NCBI GenBank assembly: GCA_964569265.1
Contig: CAZMTO010000002.1
Coordinates: 1 to 64,000, forward strand
Direction of reading: 5' to 3'
Source of the DNA: Avidehalobacter sp964569265
GTDB taxonomy: Bacteria; Bacillota; Dehalobacteriia; UBA4068; UBA4997
DNA: 64,000 bases
The notes beneath the pieces were generated by a model. It was not told where the DNA came from. It made no database searches and saw only the letters and a program-made list of their open reading frames with translations. Below, piece after piece: positions 25,643 through 34,332 of the stretch; within the stretch, counting starts at the first letter, position 1; each line of letters begins with the position of its first letter. The position numbers were made by a program, and so were the translations under genes.

Positions 25643-27700
25643 ATGAGATCGTACAGTAAAAGCCTTGTGTTGCTGGTGTTTACGCTGTGTCTGCTGTTTG
25701 GTCAGGCGTATGCGGCATTGGCAGCCGATGCTGTGGCAATTTCAATAAACCAAACGCAAAATTTGGCGGTGGGCTATGCCAAGCCGCTGGTATTAACAGC
25801 GGCCCCGGCAGGTGCTGCCCTGCCTGCGGTGGAATGGAAGTCGAGCAACGAGGCAGTGGCTACCGTTGACCAAAACGGTGTGGTTACCGGTGTTAAGGCC
25901 GGCAAGGCCACCATTACGGCAACTGCCGGGTCTAATGCCGATATTACGGCTTCGGTAGATTTGGTGGTGCGTAATTCGTATCGCTATAAAATAGGCTGGG
26001 GCGGCAACTTTAATCAGGCTGATAACAACCAGACTACCACCGCTGCCCTGCCGATAAACCCCAACAAGGTACAAAAAGTCTGGCAGGCTCACGTAGGCAA
26101 CAGCACCGTAGCTATTGTGGATGATTATGTGTACACCTATAACGGTACCAGCCTTAACGGCGAAAACAACGGCGGTGTGCTTTATAAAATTGACAAAAAC
26201 ACCGGCAATGTGGTAAACAGCCTGCAGTGCAGCGGCAGTTGTAACCTTTATTACAGCTATACTATTTATGGCGGCGGCCTGCTTTATGTAAGCTGTGTGG
26301 GTTCGGTAATGGCTTTTGATTTGGATTCTTTTGCGCTGCTGTGGACGGCAGAAACCGACCCGGCAGTAAATTATCCCACCATACAGTATGTTAACAACTG
26401 TGTGGTTACTAACGGTTATGTGTTAGACGCTGTTACCGGTGCTAAAAAAGCTACCCTGCCCGGTGGGTATTCATATTCCAGCGGGGTAGAAAAAAACGGC
26501 CTGTTTTATATTGCGGCGGCAGACGGCAAAATTTACGCTTTTAGCACTGCCGATTGGAGTGTTAAATATTCGCTTAAATTTGGCGACGGCAACGGCGGCA
26601 ACCAGCCGGGTGTAGCCTTTGCCGGCAACCGCCTTTATTGGGGTTCGGTCGGCAGCGGCAATTTGTATTCGGTGCAGATAAACGATACTACCGGTGCTTT
26701 TGCCGAAGATACGTTAAAAACCGTGGCCTGCGGGGTAAGCGGCCCCTGTGTGCCGGTAATTGCCAACGGCAGAATATATTTGGCCGGCACGCATAACGGC
26801 AACGGTGCAGTAGCAGTGGTAAGGGCTGCCGATATGAGCTTGCAGTATGTGGCTTACGGTGCAGTAGAAAAAATACAAAGTACACCTATAGTACGCATTG
26901 TAACTGCCGATGGCCCGGTGGTATCGGCGCTGGCGGCAGAGCCTGCGGCTGTTGGTGTGGCCGAAGGTAATTATGTGTTTATGCAGGATTACGGTTCGGC
27001 AGCATCACCCAGCCGCATATTATTGCTGGCGGATAATGCAGCAGCCACTGCCGGCAGCCTTAATAAGCTGTTTACGGTAGACAACGAAAACTGGGCATAC
27101 GAGCAAATTGCCTGCGACAAAGAGGGTGCTTTGTATGTTACCAATGATTCGGGTTTTTTGATAAAGTATGCAGAAGCAACGGTAAGTGTACCGACTTTTG
27201 ACACTGACCTTTCGGCTGCTGAGGTGAACTACGGTTTGGGTGCCGATGCTGCCGAATTGAGGGTAGTGGCAAGTGTAACCGATGAGGGCAGTATAAGCTA
27301 CCAATGGCAGCAAAAGTCGGCTAACGGCGTGTGGACAGATATTGCCAATGCGACAAATGCTGCTTATACACCGGCCACCAATGCCGAAGGTACCACCTAT
27401 TATCGCTGCGTGGTAACCAACACACTTAACGGTCAGGCAGCAACGGCTACATCTAAAGCGGCCAAAATAGTGGTTGTTGCCGGCACGGTTAGCCTTACCT
27501 ACGGTGATGTTAATAACGACGGTAATATAAACGGCAAAGACGTAGCCCTGCTTAAACGCTATATTGTAAACCCTACTGATACAGATATAAATGTGGCGGC
27601 TGCCGATGTTGATGCCAACGGCAGTGTTACCGGCAAAGATGTTGCTTTGCTTAAACGCTATGTGGCCAAATGGCAGATTACCCTTGGCCCTGCGGCTTAG
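25643..27700 (+). CDS. Dockerin-bearing Big2/PQQ-like beta-propeller protein
   Basis: ATG 25,643 follows AAGGAG and opens a signal peptide (1-28); an upstream GTG at 25,559 in the same frame lacks both. The 685-residue product has a Big2 Ig-like domain (about 29-105), a PQQ-like repeat beta-propeller (about 110-510), an Ig-like domain (about 515-612, SISYQWQQKSANGVWTDIAN) and a C-terminal dockerin (about 620-680, YGDVNNDGNINGKDV and DVDANGSVTGKDV). Its propeller and Ig-like domain resemble those of the giant SLH protein, so this may be a detachable version of that module. No catalytic motif was seen. A ligand-binding or structural role is inferred. Confidence 0.9.
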   Translation: MRSYSKSLVLLVFTLCLLFGQAYAALAADAVAISINQTQNLAVGYAKPLVLTAAPAGAALPAVEWKSSNEAVATVDQNGVVTGVKAGKATITATAGSNADITASVDLVVRNSYRYKIGWGGNFNQADNNQTTTAALPINPNKVQKVWQAHVGNSTVAIVDDYVYTYNGTSLNGENNGGVLYKIDKNTGNVVNSLQCSGSCNLYYSYTIYGGGLLYVSCVGSVMAFDLDSFALLWTAETDPAVNYPTIQYVNNCVVTNGYVLDAVTGAKKATLPGGYSYSSGVEKNGLFYIAAADGKIYAFSTADWSVKYSLKFGDGNGGNQPGVAFAGNRLYWGSVGSGNLYSVQINDTTGAFAEDTLKTVACGVSGPCVPVIANGRIYLAGTHNGNGAVAVVRAADMSLQYVAYGAVEKIQSTPIVRIVTADGPVVSALAAEPAAVGVAEGNYVFMQDYGSAASPSRILLLADNAAATAGSLNKLFTVDNENWAYEQIACDKEGALYVTNDSGFLIKYAEATVSVPTFDTDLSAAEVNYGLGADAAELRVVASVTDEGSISYQWQQKSANGVWTDIANATNAAYTPATNAEGTTYYRCVVTNTLNGQAATATSKAAKIVVVAGTVSLTYGDVNNDGNINGKDVALLKRYIVNPTDTDINVAAADVDANGSVTGKDVALLKRYVAKWQITLGPAA

Positions 27701-27744
27701 GCAGCAGCTTGTACAGTGGTAAAAAACACTTGGAGAAATAGTTT

Positions 27745-30318
27745 ATGAAGAAAAACAGATTATTAGGATTGTTGGCGGCTATGGTGGTTTTGCTGTGCCT
27801 GCTTTGTAATGCGGCATTGGCGGCGGTGCAGCCTGCAGCGGTAATATCGTCGGTGAGCGGCCAGCCCGGTGACGAGGTTAAGGTGACGGTAAGCCTGCAA
27901 AACAACCCCGGTATTATTGCGGCCGAGCTTAAATTGGCATATGACAATGATAAGCTGGAGCTTAAAAAAGCTGAAACCGGCAACCTGTTAACGGATTGTG
28001 TGTTTGGTGATAATTTAGGCAAAACCCCGTACTATATGGCGTGGGATGAGGCCTGGCGGCGTGAAAATATGTCGGCAGACGGCGTTTTGACTACCCTTAC
28101 CTTTAAGATAAAGGCAAGCTGCAAGGCAGGTGATACGGCGGCTTTAAGCATAACATCATTAAAGGCTCACAATACCCTGCTTAAAGACGTTAACTTTACG
28201 ACTGCGCCCAGCAGTGTAAGTGTTGGCGGGCACACCTGGGGCAAGGCTGCATACACGTGGTCGGCTGACCATATGAGCTGCACGGCAGGCTGTTATTGTA
28301 CGGATGCCGATTGTAATTATTTTGCCAACGAAACCGTAAGCGCGGTGGTAAGCACTACGCCTGCCACCTGTACGGCAGACGGGGTTAAGGTGTATACTGC
28401 CAAATTTAGCAGCGCGGTCTTTGTTGAGCAGACCTTTACCGAGGTGCTTAAAGCTACGGGGCATAAATTTGCGGTGGTTGGCAGCACTGATGACAGCCTT
28501 ACATACCGTTGCAGCGGCTGCGGTGCCGAAAAAACCGAAAGTATCGCTAAGGGCAGCCCTACATTGTTGGTTGCCGATGCTGCCGGTAAAGTTGGCGACG
28601 AAGTGAGTGTAGCTGTAAGTCTTAAAGATAATCCGGGCATTGTAAGCCTGGCGTTTAACCTTAATTATGACCACAGTAAGCTGGCCCTGCAAAAGGTGGC
28701 CGATGCTGGGCTTTTGCCCAACGGCAGCTTTAGCAGTGATTTGTCGGCTGACCCATATGTGTTATATTGGGAGGATACGACAGCAACTGCAAACCGCACA
28801 GAAAACGGAACGCTGGCTATGTTAACCTTTAAAGTTTTATCGGCGGCGGCCGGCAATGATGTTGATGTAAAGCTGAGTTATGATCCTGAAAATATTTTTG
28901 ATTATAATTTGGTTAATGTGCCTTTTGCTATTGATAATGGCGTGATTACCGTGGCAGCAGCCGAAGGTGGTACCGGTGGCGGCACGGGCGGTGGTATCGG
29001 TGGTGGCACAGGCGGTGGCACAGGTGGCGGCACGATAGATGTCAGCTTTCGGCTGATAGGTTGTACGCCGGCAACTGACGGTGACGTTGATTTTAGCGAG
29101 GGCGTACCGGCCGGCCTGCACGGAGCCGAATATCAGACGTGGATAAAAACCACTGCGTATACGCTGGATAAAGGCTCTACCGCTAAAGACCTGTTTGAAT
29201 TGGCACTGAAAAATAACGGCCTTAGCTGGGACGGCAGCAGCAGTTGGGTTACCTCGATAACGGCACCGGCAGTTTTGGGCGGCTACGAGCTGGCGCAGCA
29301 GGACAACGGTGCGAATTCCGGCTGGATGTATACGGTAAACGGCAAGCACCCCAACAAGGCATTTAGTGAATATGTGCTGAAAAATAACGATAAGGTTATT
29401 TGGCATTACATTAACGACTACCAATACGAACAGGAAGATTGGGTAGGCGGTTCGCCGCACGGCAACAAGGATACCTTTAATTTATGGTTGCAGGCTAAGG
29501 ACACCAACCCGACAGGTACAACTGCCGGTGGTGGCGCTGCCGGTGGCGGCGGCGGTGCAGCCGTTGACACCAAGTATACCGCGGCTGACGTAAAAGACCT
29601 GATTGACAAGATTGGCACCGTTACCAAGGACAGCAAAAAGGCCATTGAAAAAGCCCGTGAGGCTTATGATTCGCTGACGGCTGCCCAGAAGAAGAACGTT
29701 ACCAATTATGACAAACTTACCGCCGCTGAAAAAGCTTACACCGAGCTTACCGGCGAAAAGATAGACACTACCAAACTGCCGTTTATCGATGTAGCAAAGG
29801 GTAGCTGGTACTATGACGCGATTAAGGCAATGTACGACAAGGGCTTGATGAACGGTGAAAGTGCTACCAAGTTTATGCCGAACAACAAGCTTAGCCGTGC
29901 AATGTTGGTAACTATTCTGTACCGTATGCAGAATGAACCGAGCATTAGCACAACTGCACTGTTCAACGACGTTGCTAATGGCCAGTGGTACACCAATGCC
30001 GTTGCTTGGGCAAATGCCAACAACGTTGTTAACGGCGTAGGCGAGGGTAAGTTTGCACCTAATGATAGCGTAACCCGCCAGGAAATGGCAGCAATGCTGT
30101 ACCGTTACGCTAAGGCCACCGGTATGGACACTACCGCAACCGCTTCTCTCAGTAACTTTAAGGATAGCGCCAAGGTAGCCGATTGGGCAACCGATGCTAT
30201 GAAGTGGGCAGTTGGCAGCGGCCTGATGAAGGGCAACGAGGACGGCACTATCAACCCGATGGGCACTGCAACACGTGCAGAAGTAGCAACTGTAATTGTT
30301 CGCTTGCTTAGCAAGTAG
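27745..30318 (+). CDS. Two-cohesin, DUF4430, SLH surface anchor protein
   Basis: An 857-residue exported protein with a signal peptide (1-27), cohesin 1 (about 28-157), a Cys-rich module, cohesin 2 (about 272-404), a Gly-rich linker and a clear transcobalamin-like DUF4430 domain (about 431-566). The DUF4430 domain carries the signature NSGWMYTVNGKHPN and ends DKVIWHYIND. A helical spacer and three SLH repeats (about 676-857) follow. It combines wall anchoring, dockerin binding and a putative corrinoid-binding domain. It is last in the riboswitch 2 operon and ends before the terminator at 30,627. Its last 251 residues are a near copy of the end of the giant SLH protein. Confidence 0.93.
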   Translation: MKKNRLLGLLAAMVVLLCLLCNAALAAVQPAAVISSVSGQPGDEVKVTVSLQNNPGIIAAELKLAYDNDKLELKKAETGNLLTDCVFGDNLGKTPYYMAWDEAWRRENMSADGVLTTLTFKIKASCKAGDTAALSITSLKAHNTLLKDVNFTTAPSSVSVGGHTWGKAAYTWSADHMSCTAGCYCTDADCNYFANETVSAVVSTTPATCTADGVKVYTAKFSSAVFVEQTFTEVLKATGHKFAVVGSTDDSLTYRCSGCGAEKTESIAKGSPTLLVADAAGKVGDEVSVAVSLKDNPGIVSLAFNLNYDHSKLALQKVADAGLLPNGSFSSDLSADPYVLYWEDTTATANRTENGTLAMLTFKVLSAAAGNDVDVKLSYDPENIFDYNLVNVPFAIDNGVITVAAAEGGTGGGTGGGIGGGTGGGTGGGTIDVSFRLIGCTPATDGDVDFSEGVPAGLHGAEYQTWIKTTAYTLDKGSTAKDLFELALKNNGLSWDGSSSWVTSITAPAVLGGYELAQQDNGANSGWMYTVNGKHPNKAFSEYVLKNNDKVIWHYINDYQYEQEDWVGGSPHGNKDTFNLWLQAKDTNPTGTTAGGGAAGGGGGAAVDTKYTAADVKDLIDKIGTVTKDSKKAIEKAREAYDSLTAAQKKNVTNYDKLTAAEKAYTELTGEKIDTTKLPFIDVAKGSWYYDAIKAMYDKGLMNGESATKFMPNNKLSRAMLVTILYRMQNEPSISTTALFNDVANGQWYTNAVAWANANNVVNGVGEGKFAPNDSVTRQEMAAMLYRYAKATGMDTTATASLSNFKDSAKVADWATDAMKWAVGSGLMKGNEDGTINPMGTATRAEVATVIVRLLSK
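29566..30318 (+). repeat. Duplicated SLH cassette, copy 2
   Basis: Same length as, and near-identical in translation to, 11,031-11,783. The similarity extends downstream through copy C of the structured repeat and its terminator, giving a duplicated unit of roughly 1.1 kb. Confidence 0.92.
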
Positions 30319-30323
30319 AATTG

Positions 30324-30666
30324 CAATAGCGCCAGAAGGGACAACTGCACACCATCTGCTGTGTCGAGCTTGCATTTTTCTCGCGACGCGCACTATCTGT
30401 ACGCCTCTGGCGACTCGAAATTCTATTCCTTGCATCTGTACCACTCTTGCAATTCTATTAGGGTGGTGCAGGGCAGGGCTGCGGTGTCATATAATTTCAA
30501 TCAAGGTTGCCTGCCAAGGTATACAGGGTGGTGGGCGGGAATAGATAATCCTTTATTCAGCTTTGATTGAAAAAACTTACAAACACTGCGCCGCAGGGCA
30601 AGGCTGCTGTGTGAAAATGACAAAAAAAACGGAGTTAGGCTTTGCGGCTTGGCTCCGTTTTTTTTG
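30324..30666 (+). repeat. Dispersed structured repeat, copy C, with terminator
   Basis: It matches copy B but has a different stretch at about 30,336-30,385. The inverted repeat (30,495-30,509 with 30,558-30,572) keeps pairing through G-U where it differs from copy B. The block ends with the terminator acggag...ctccgt plus T tract (30,627-30,666). It is the 3' UTR of the surface operon. Confidence 0.8.
30627..30666 (+). terminator. Intrinsic terminator of the 18-kb surface operon
   Basis: Hairpin acggag (30,629-30,634) with ctccgt (30,653-30,658) and a T8 tail. It duplicates the terminator at 12,058-12,097. Confidence 0.87.
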
Positions 30667-30771
30667 TGTAAAAATGCCGGTAATATTGCAAAAATAATGG
30701 TTGGATGGTGTGTGTGGCAGTTTTTTTTGCATTTTGCAGCGGATATTTTATGCTTGCTGCAAACTTATTTG

Positions 30772-30800
30772 TTGTATTCGGCGGATAAATGTGGTAAAAT
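30772..30800 (+). promoter_or_regulatory. Putative promoter of the EF-G-like gene
   Basis: TTGTAT (30,772-30,777) and TAAAAT (30,795-30,800) are 17 bases apart, 127 bases before the start codon. The 17 bases at 30,775-30,791 recur exactly at 55,019-55,035, just before another promoter. The rest of 30,667-30,927 shows no other clear feature. Confidence 0.4.
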
Positions 30801-30927
30801 TTGCTTAACAGAACCTTACATATTATATAGGCACGTTTTTGTAAGGTTGCACCCGGGCTTTTTAGCGGCTTGTCCGACCGCTTTAACAGTATAATAAAAC
30901 AGCATAAAATAAAAGGAGTTGATCGTT

Positions 30928-33003
30928 ATGAGTTTTTCAGTACAAAATATCCGCAATGTCTGCCTGCTGGGTCACAGCGGCAGCGGTAAAACCGCCCTGG
31001 CAGAAAGTCTGCTTTTTATGACCGACGCTATTGCCCGTATGGGTAAGGTTGCGGATGGCAACACTGTATGCGACTTTGACCCGGAGGAAACCAAGCGTTG
31101 TATTTCGTTATCTACCGCCTTGGCACCGCTTGACTTTAAGGGCTGCCGTATCAATGTGCTGGATACTCCCGGTGCATTTGATTTTTCCGGCGAGGTTATG
31201 GAGGCTTTGCGCGCTGCGGATGCTGCCATTATCGTTTGCTCGGCAAAAGACGGTATTTCTGTCGGGCTGGAAAGAGCGTGGAAGTATTGTGAGGAACGCA
31301 ATATGCCCCGCTTTATCTATATTTCTAAAACGGACGAAGAAAACAGCGATTACAATGCCACCTTTGATGCTCTGCGTGAGCGCTTTGGCAAAAAAATTGC
31401 GCCGCTGGTAGTACCTATTTGGGACGAAAATAAAAAGGTAACCGGCATTATTGATGTGCTTAACAAGCGCGCTTATGAAATGCAGGACTTAAAGAGAGTA
31501 GAAATTGATGTGCCTGCGGATAAAGAAGACGTTATTACCGAATTTAATGACGCACTTAAAGAATCGGTAGCCGAAACATCGGAAGAGTTTATGGACAAAT
31601 TTTTTGAGGGTGAGGACTTTACCTACGCCGAAATGATCACCGGTTTGCGTCAGGGTGTAAGAGAGCTGAGCTTGTTCCCGGTACTGTGCGGTTCGGCTGT
31701 TAACTGCATGGGTTCTTTAATGCTGATGGACTATATTGTAGACCTTTTGCCCAACCCGATGGAGGGCAACTACCACAAGGCTACCATGGCTAACGGCGAA
31801 ACCGAGGAGTTTGTTGTTTCTCCGGGTGGTGTGCCTACGGCTTATGTATTTAAAACTGTTTCTGACCAGTATGGCAAGTTCTCGTTTGTAAAGGTGCTTT
31901 CCGGTTCTATCACGGCTGATATGCCCCTGGTAAATGCCCGCACCGGTGCTGCTGATAAATTAGGCCGCCTTTACAAGATGTGCGGCAAAAAGACCACCGA
32001 AGTTAAAGAGCTGGTTTGCGGCGATATCGGTGTTATTGCCAAAATGGATAAAGTTAAAACCGGCGATACCCTGTGTGACCAGCGCAAGGTTGTTGCCTTA
32101 AAGAATATTCCCTTTGCCGAACCGTGCTATTCGGTTGCTATTGTGCCCAAAACCCGCGGGCAGGAAGATAAGATTGCGCAGGGCTTAAACCGTCTTAATG
32201 AAGAAGACCCCAGCTTTAGCGTAGTACAAAACCCCGAAACCCACCAGATGGTACTTTCCGGCGCCGGTGATATGCACATTGATGTTTTGGTAAGCAAGCT
32301 TAAATCTCGCTTTAATGTAGAGGCAGAGCTTAAACCTGTGCGTGTTGCCTACCGTGAAAAAATCCGCAAGACTGTACAAAAACAGGGTCGCCATAAAAAG
32401 CAGACCGGCGGCAGCGGCCAGTTTGGTGATGTATGGATTCGCTTTGAGCCTAACTTTGAGCAGGAAGATATGGTATTTGCCGAAGAAGTATTTGGCGGTT
32501 CGGTACCTAAAAACTTCTTCCCGGCGGTAGAAAAGGGCCTGAGAGAGGCTTGCGCACACGGGCCTTTGGCCGGCTACCCGGTTGTAAACTTAAAGGCTGT
32601 GTTGTATGATGGCAGCTACCACCCGGTAGATTCGTCGGAAGTTGCTTTTAAAACAGCGGCACATTTGGCTTATAAGGCTGCTATGCCCGAAGGTAACCCT
32701 GTGCTGTTAGAGCCTGTAGGCGAGCTGAAGGTTACTGTGCCGGACAGCTATATGGGCGATATTATCGGTGATTTGAACAAGCGCCGCGGCCGTGTAATGG
32801 GTATGGACCCGACCGGTGACGGCAGCCAGGTAATTACCGCCGAGGTTCCGATGGGTGAAATGGGCAGCTACGCCATAGACCTGCGCGCAATGACGCAGAG
32901 CCGCGGCAGCTTTACCTTCCACTTTGTACGCTACGAGGATTGCCCGCCGGCAGCGCAGGAAAAAGTTATTGCCGAAGCCAAGGCGCTGGCAGAACAGCAG
33001 TAA
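30928..33003 (+). CDS. Elongation factor G-like GTPase (EF-G paralogue)
   Basis: A 691-residue translational GTPase of near full EF-G length. It has P-loop GHSGSGKT (where canonical EF-G has AHIDAGKT), G3 DTPGAFDF and G4 SKTD, then EF-G domains II, III, IV (including GGSGQFGDVWIRFEP) and V. The altered P-loop and the KRCISLS sequence at switch I mark it as one of the EF-G-like paralogues of uncertain role, not the main translocase, which is usually encoded with rpsL/rpsG. ATG 30,928 is chosen because AAAGGAG lies 9 bases upstream; an in-frame TTG at 30,919 abuts that site. It stands alone between terminators. Confidence 0.9.
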   Translation: MSFSVQNIRNVCLLGHSGSGKTALAESLLFMTDAIARMGKVADGNTVCDFDPEETKRCISLSTALAPLDFKGCRINVLDTPGAFDFSGEVMEALRAADAAIIVCSAKDGISVGLERAWKYCEERNMPRFIYISKTDEENSDYNATFDALRERFGKKIAPLVVPIWDENKKVTGIIDVLNKRAYEMQDLKRVEIDVPADKEDVITEFNDALKESVAETSEEFMDKFFEGEDFTYAEMITGLRQGVRELSLFPVLCGSAVNCMGSLMLMDYIVDLLPNPMEGNYHKATMANGETEEFVVSPGGVPTAYVFKTVSDQYGKFSFVKVLSGSITADMPLVNARTGAADKLGRLYKMCGKKTTEVKELVCGDIGVIAKMDKVKTGDTLCDQRKVVALKNIPFAEPCYSVAIVPKTRGQEDKIAQGLNRLNEEDPSFSVVQNPETHQMVLSGAGDMHIDVLVSKLKSRFNVEAELKPVRVAYREKIRKTVQKQGRHKKQTGGSGQFGDVWIRFEPNFEQEDMVFAEEVFGGSVPKNFFPAVEKGLREACAHGPLAGYPVVNLKAVLYDGSYHPVDSSEVAFKTAAHLAYKAAMPEGNPVLLEPVGELKVTVPDSYMGDIIGDLNKRRGRVMGMDPTGDGSQVITAEVPMGEMGSYAIDLRAMTQSRGSFTFHFVRYEDCPPAAQEKVIAEAKALAEQQ

Positions 33004-33020
33004 TTTAAAGTAATTTGCTA

Positions 33021-33062
33021 AAAAATACGGACGAGAGCCAAATGCGGCTTTCGTCCGTTTTT
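33021..33062. terminator. Bidirectional terminator between convergent genes
   Basis: A 13-bp stem (33,027-33,039 with 33,046-33,058) is flanked by A and T runs. It serves the EF-G-like gene and possibly the permease gene converging from the right. Confidence 0.85.
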
Positions 33063-33090
33063 GTTTGCGTAAAATGCCGGCTGCCCAAAC

Positions 33091-34203
33091 TTAGCTAAGC
33101 CAGCAGGCCGCCGGTATAAGCACCGCCAGCCCCAGCAGGTTGGCCAGTGTAAATATCAGTAAAAAGCGGCCAATGTTGGCCTTGGGGCAGCGCATATATT
33201 GCTTTAAGGTTATAAGGCTGGCCAGCGATGCCACCGGTGTGCCCAGCCCGCCAATGTTTACACCGGCCAAAAGCTCACGCCATTGATCGGTAAAGCCGGA
33301 AAGCAACACGGCTGCCGGTACATTGCTGATAAACTGACTGGTGCCGATGGCCGTAAACAGGGTGTTATCGGCTAAAAGGGCCTGCAAAAAGCTGTGTACG
33401 GCGGTTAAACGCCCCAAATTGCCGGATACAATAAAAAAGCAGATAAACGTAACCAGCAGGGCGTAGTCTAACCCTTGCAGCAGGCGGCGGTTTAGCAGCC
33501 CCACGGTTAGCAGCACGGTGGGCAACAGCAAAATATCCGGCAGCAGATGGAACACCGCCAGCAGGCATACGGCAAACAGCAGCACATAAATGCCAAGCTG
33601 TCGGGGTTGTTGCAGGGTTTGCGGCGTAAGCTGAATACCGGGCAATGCAGCCGGCAGAACAACAGCACCGCCAACAAGTAAAAACAGCAGACTGATGAGC
33701 GTAAACGGCAGCGTGGCACTAAAAAACGCCCCAATATTAAGGTTATACGCCGAATATAAAAACAGGTTTTGCGGGTTGCCTACCGGGGTGGCCATACTGC
33801 CAAGGTTGGCGGCAATGGTTTGCAGCACCAGCATAGGCGCAATGGCCGCCGGGCAGTTTATCTGCCGCAAAAGCCCCAGCGTAAAGGGCACAAACACCAG
33901 CAGCGCAACATCGTTGGTTACCAGCATAGAGCAGAAAAACGGCAGCAACACCAGCGCAACGCCCAGTAGGCGGCCACTTTGGCTGCCCTTTAGCATATGG
34001 TAGGTAAGCCATTTAAAAATGCCGCACGCCTGTAGCCCCGCCACCACGGCCATAAGGCACAGCAGCAGGCATAAAACGTGTGTATCTATATAAGTAAGGT
34101 ATGCGCTGTCGGGCGGAACCAGCAGCATAGTTGCCAGTGCGCACAGGGCGGCAATGCACAAAACAGTTTCCTTTTGCCAAAAAGCGCCAAGCTTGTGTAA
34201 CAA
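33091..34203 (-). CDS. ArsB/NhaD/SLC13-type anion permease
   Basis: A polytopic membrane protein of about 370 residues, almost entirely hydrophobic, of the ion-transporter superfamily that includes ArsB and CitMHS. Conserved-looking loops are SMLVTNDVALLVFVPF and ANLGSMATPVGNPQNLF, matching the family's paired re-entrant motifs. The length is slightly short for the family. TTG 34,203 is preferred because GGGGGA lies seven bases upstream; the in-frame TTG at 34,218 precedes that site. The substrate cannot be told; arsenite, carboxylates or Na+ exchange are possible. It has no ars partner genes nearby. Confidence 0.78.
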   Translation of the reverse strand: MLHKLGAFWQKETVLCIAALCALATMLLVPPDSAYLTYIDTHVLCLLLCLMAVVAGLQACGIFKWLTYHMLKGSQSGRLLGVALVLLPFFCSMLVTNDVALLVFVPFTLGLLRQINCPAAIAPMLVLQTIAANLGSMATPVGNPQNLFLYSAYNLNIGAFFSATLPFTLISLLFLLVGGAVVLPAALPGIQLTPQTLQQPRQLGIYVLLFAVCLLAVFHLLPDILLLPTVLLTVGLLNRRLLQGLDYALLVTFICFFIVSGNLGRLTAVHSFLQALLADNTLFTAIGTSQFISNVPAAVLLSGFTDQWRELLAGVNIGGLGTPVASLASLITLKQYMRCPKANIGRFLLIFTLANLLGLAVLIPAACWLS

Positions 34204-34332
34204 GATGATATCCCCCAAAAATAGAATAAAACTAACATAATGCGTACAAACACGCCATCTATATTAACACAAAATTGGCTCGGTTGCAATAATTATACCC
34301 ATATTTTTTGCCCTTTGGGGCGCATAAATGCC

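Noticed and set aside
12664..30318. A true cellulosome for plant polysaccharides
   Set aside because: No glycoside hydrolase, carbohydrate esterase or recognised carbohydrate-binding module was seen. The enzymes present are a protease and a propeller, under B12 control.
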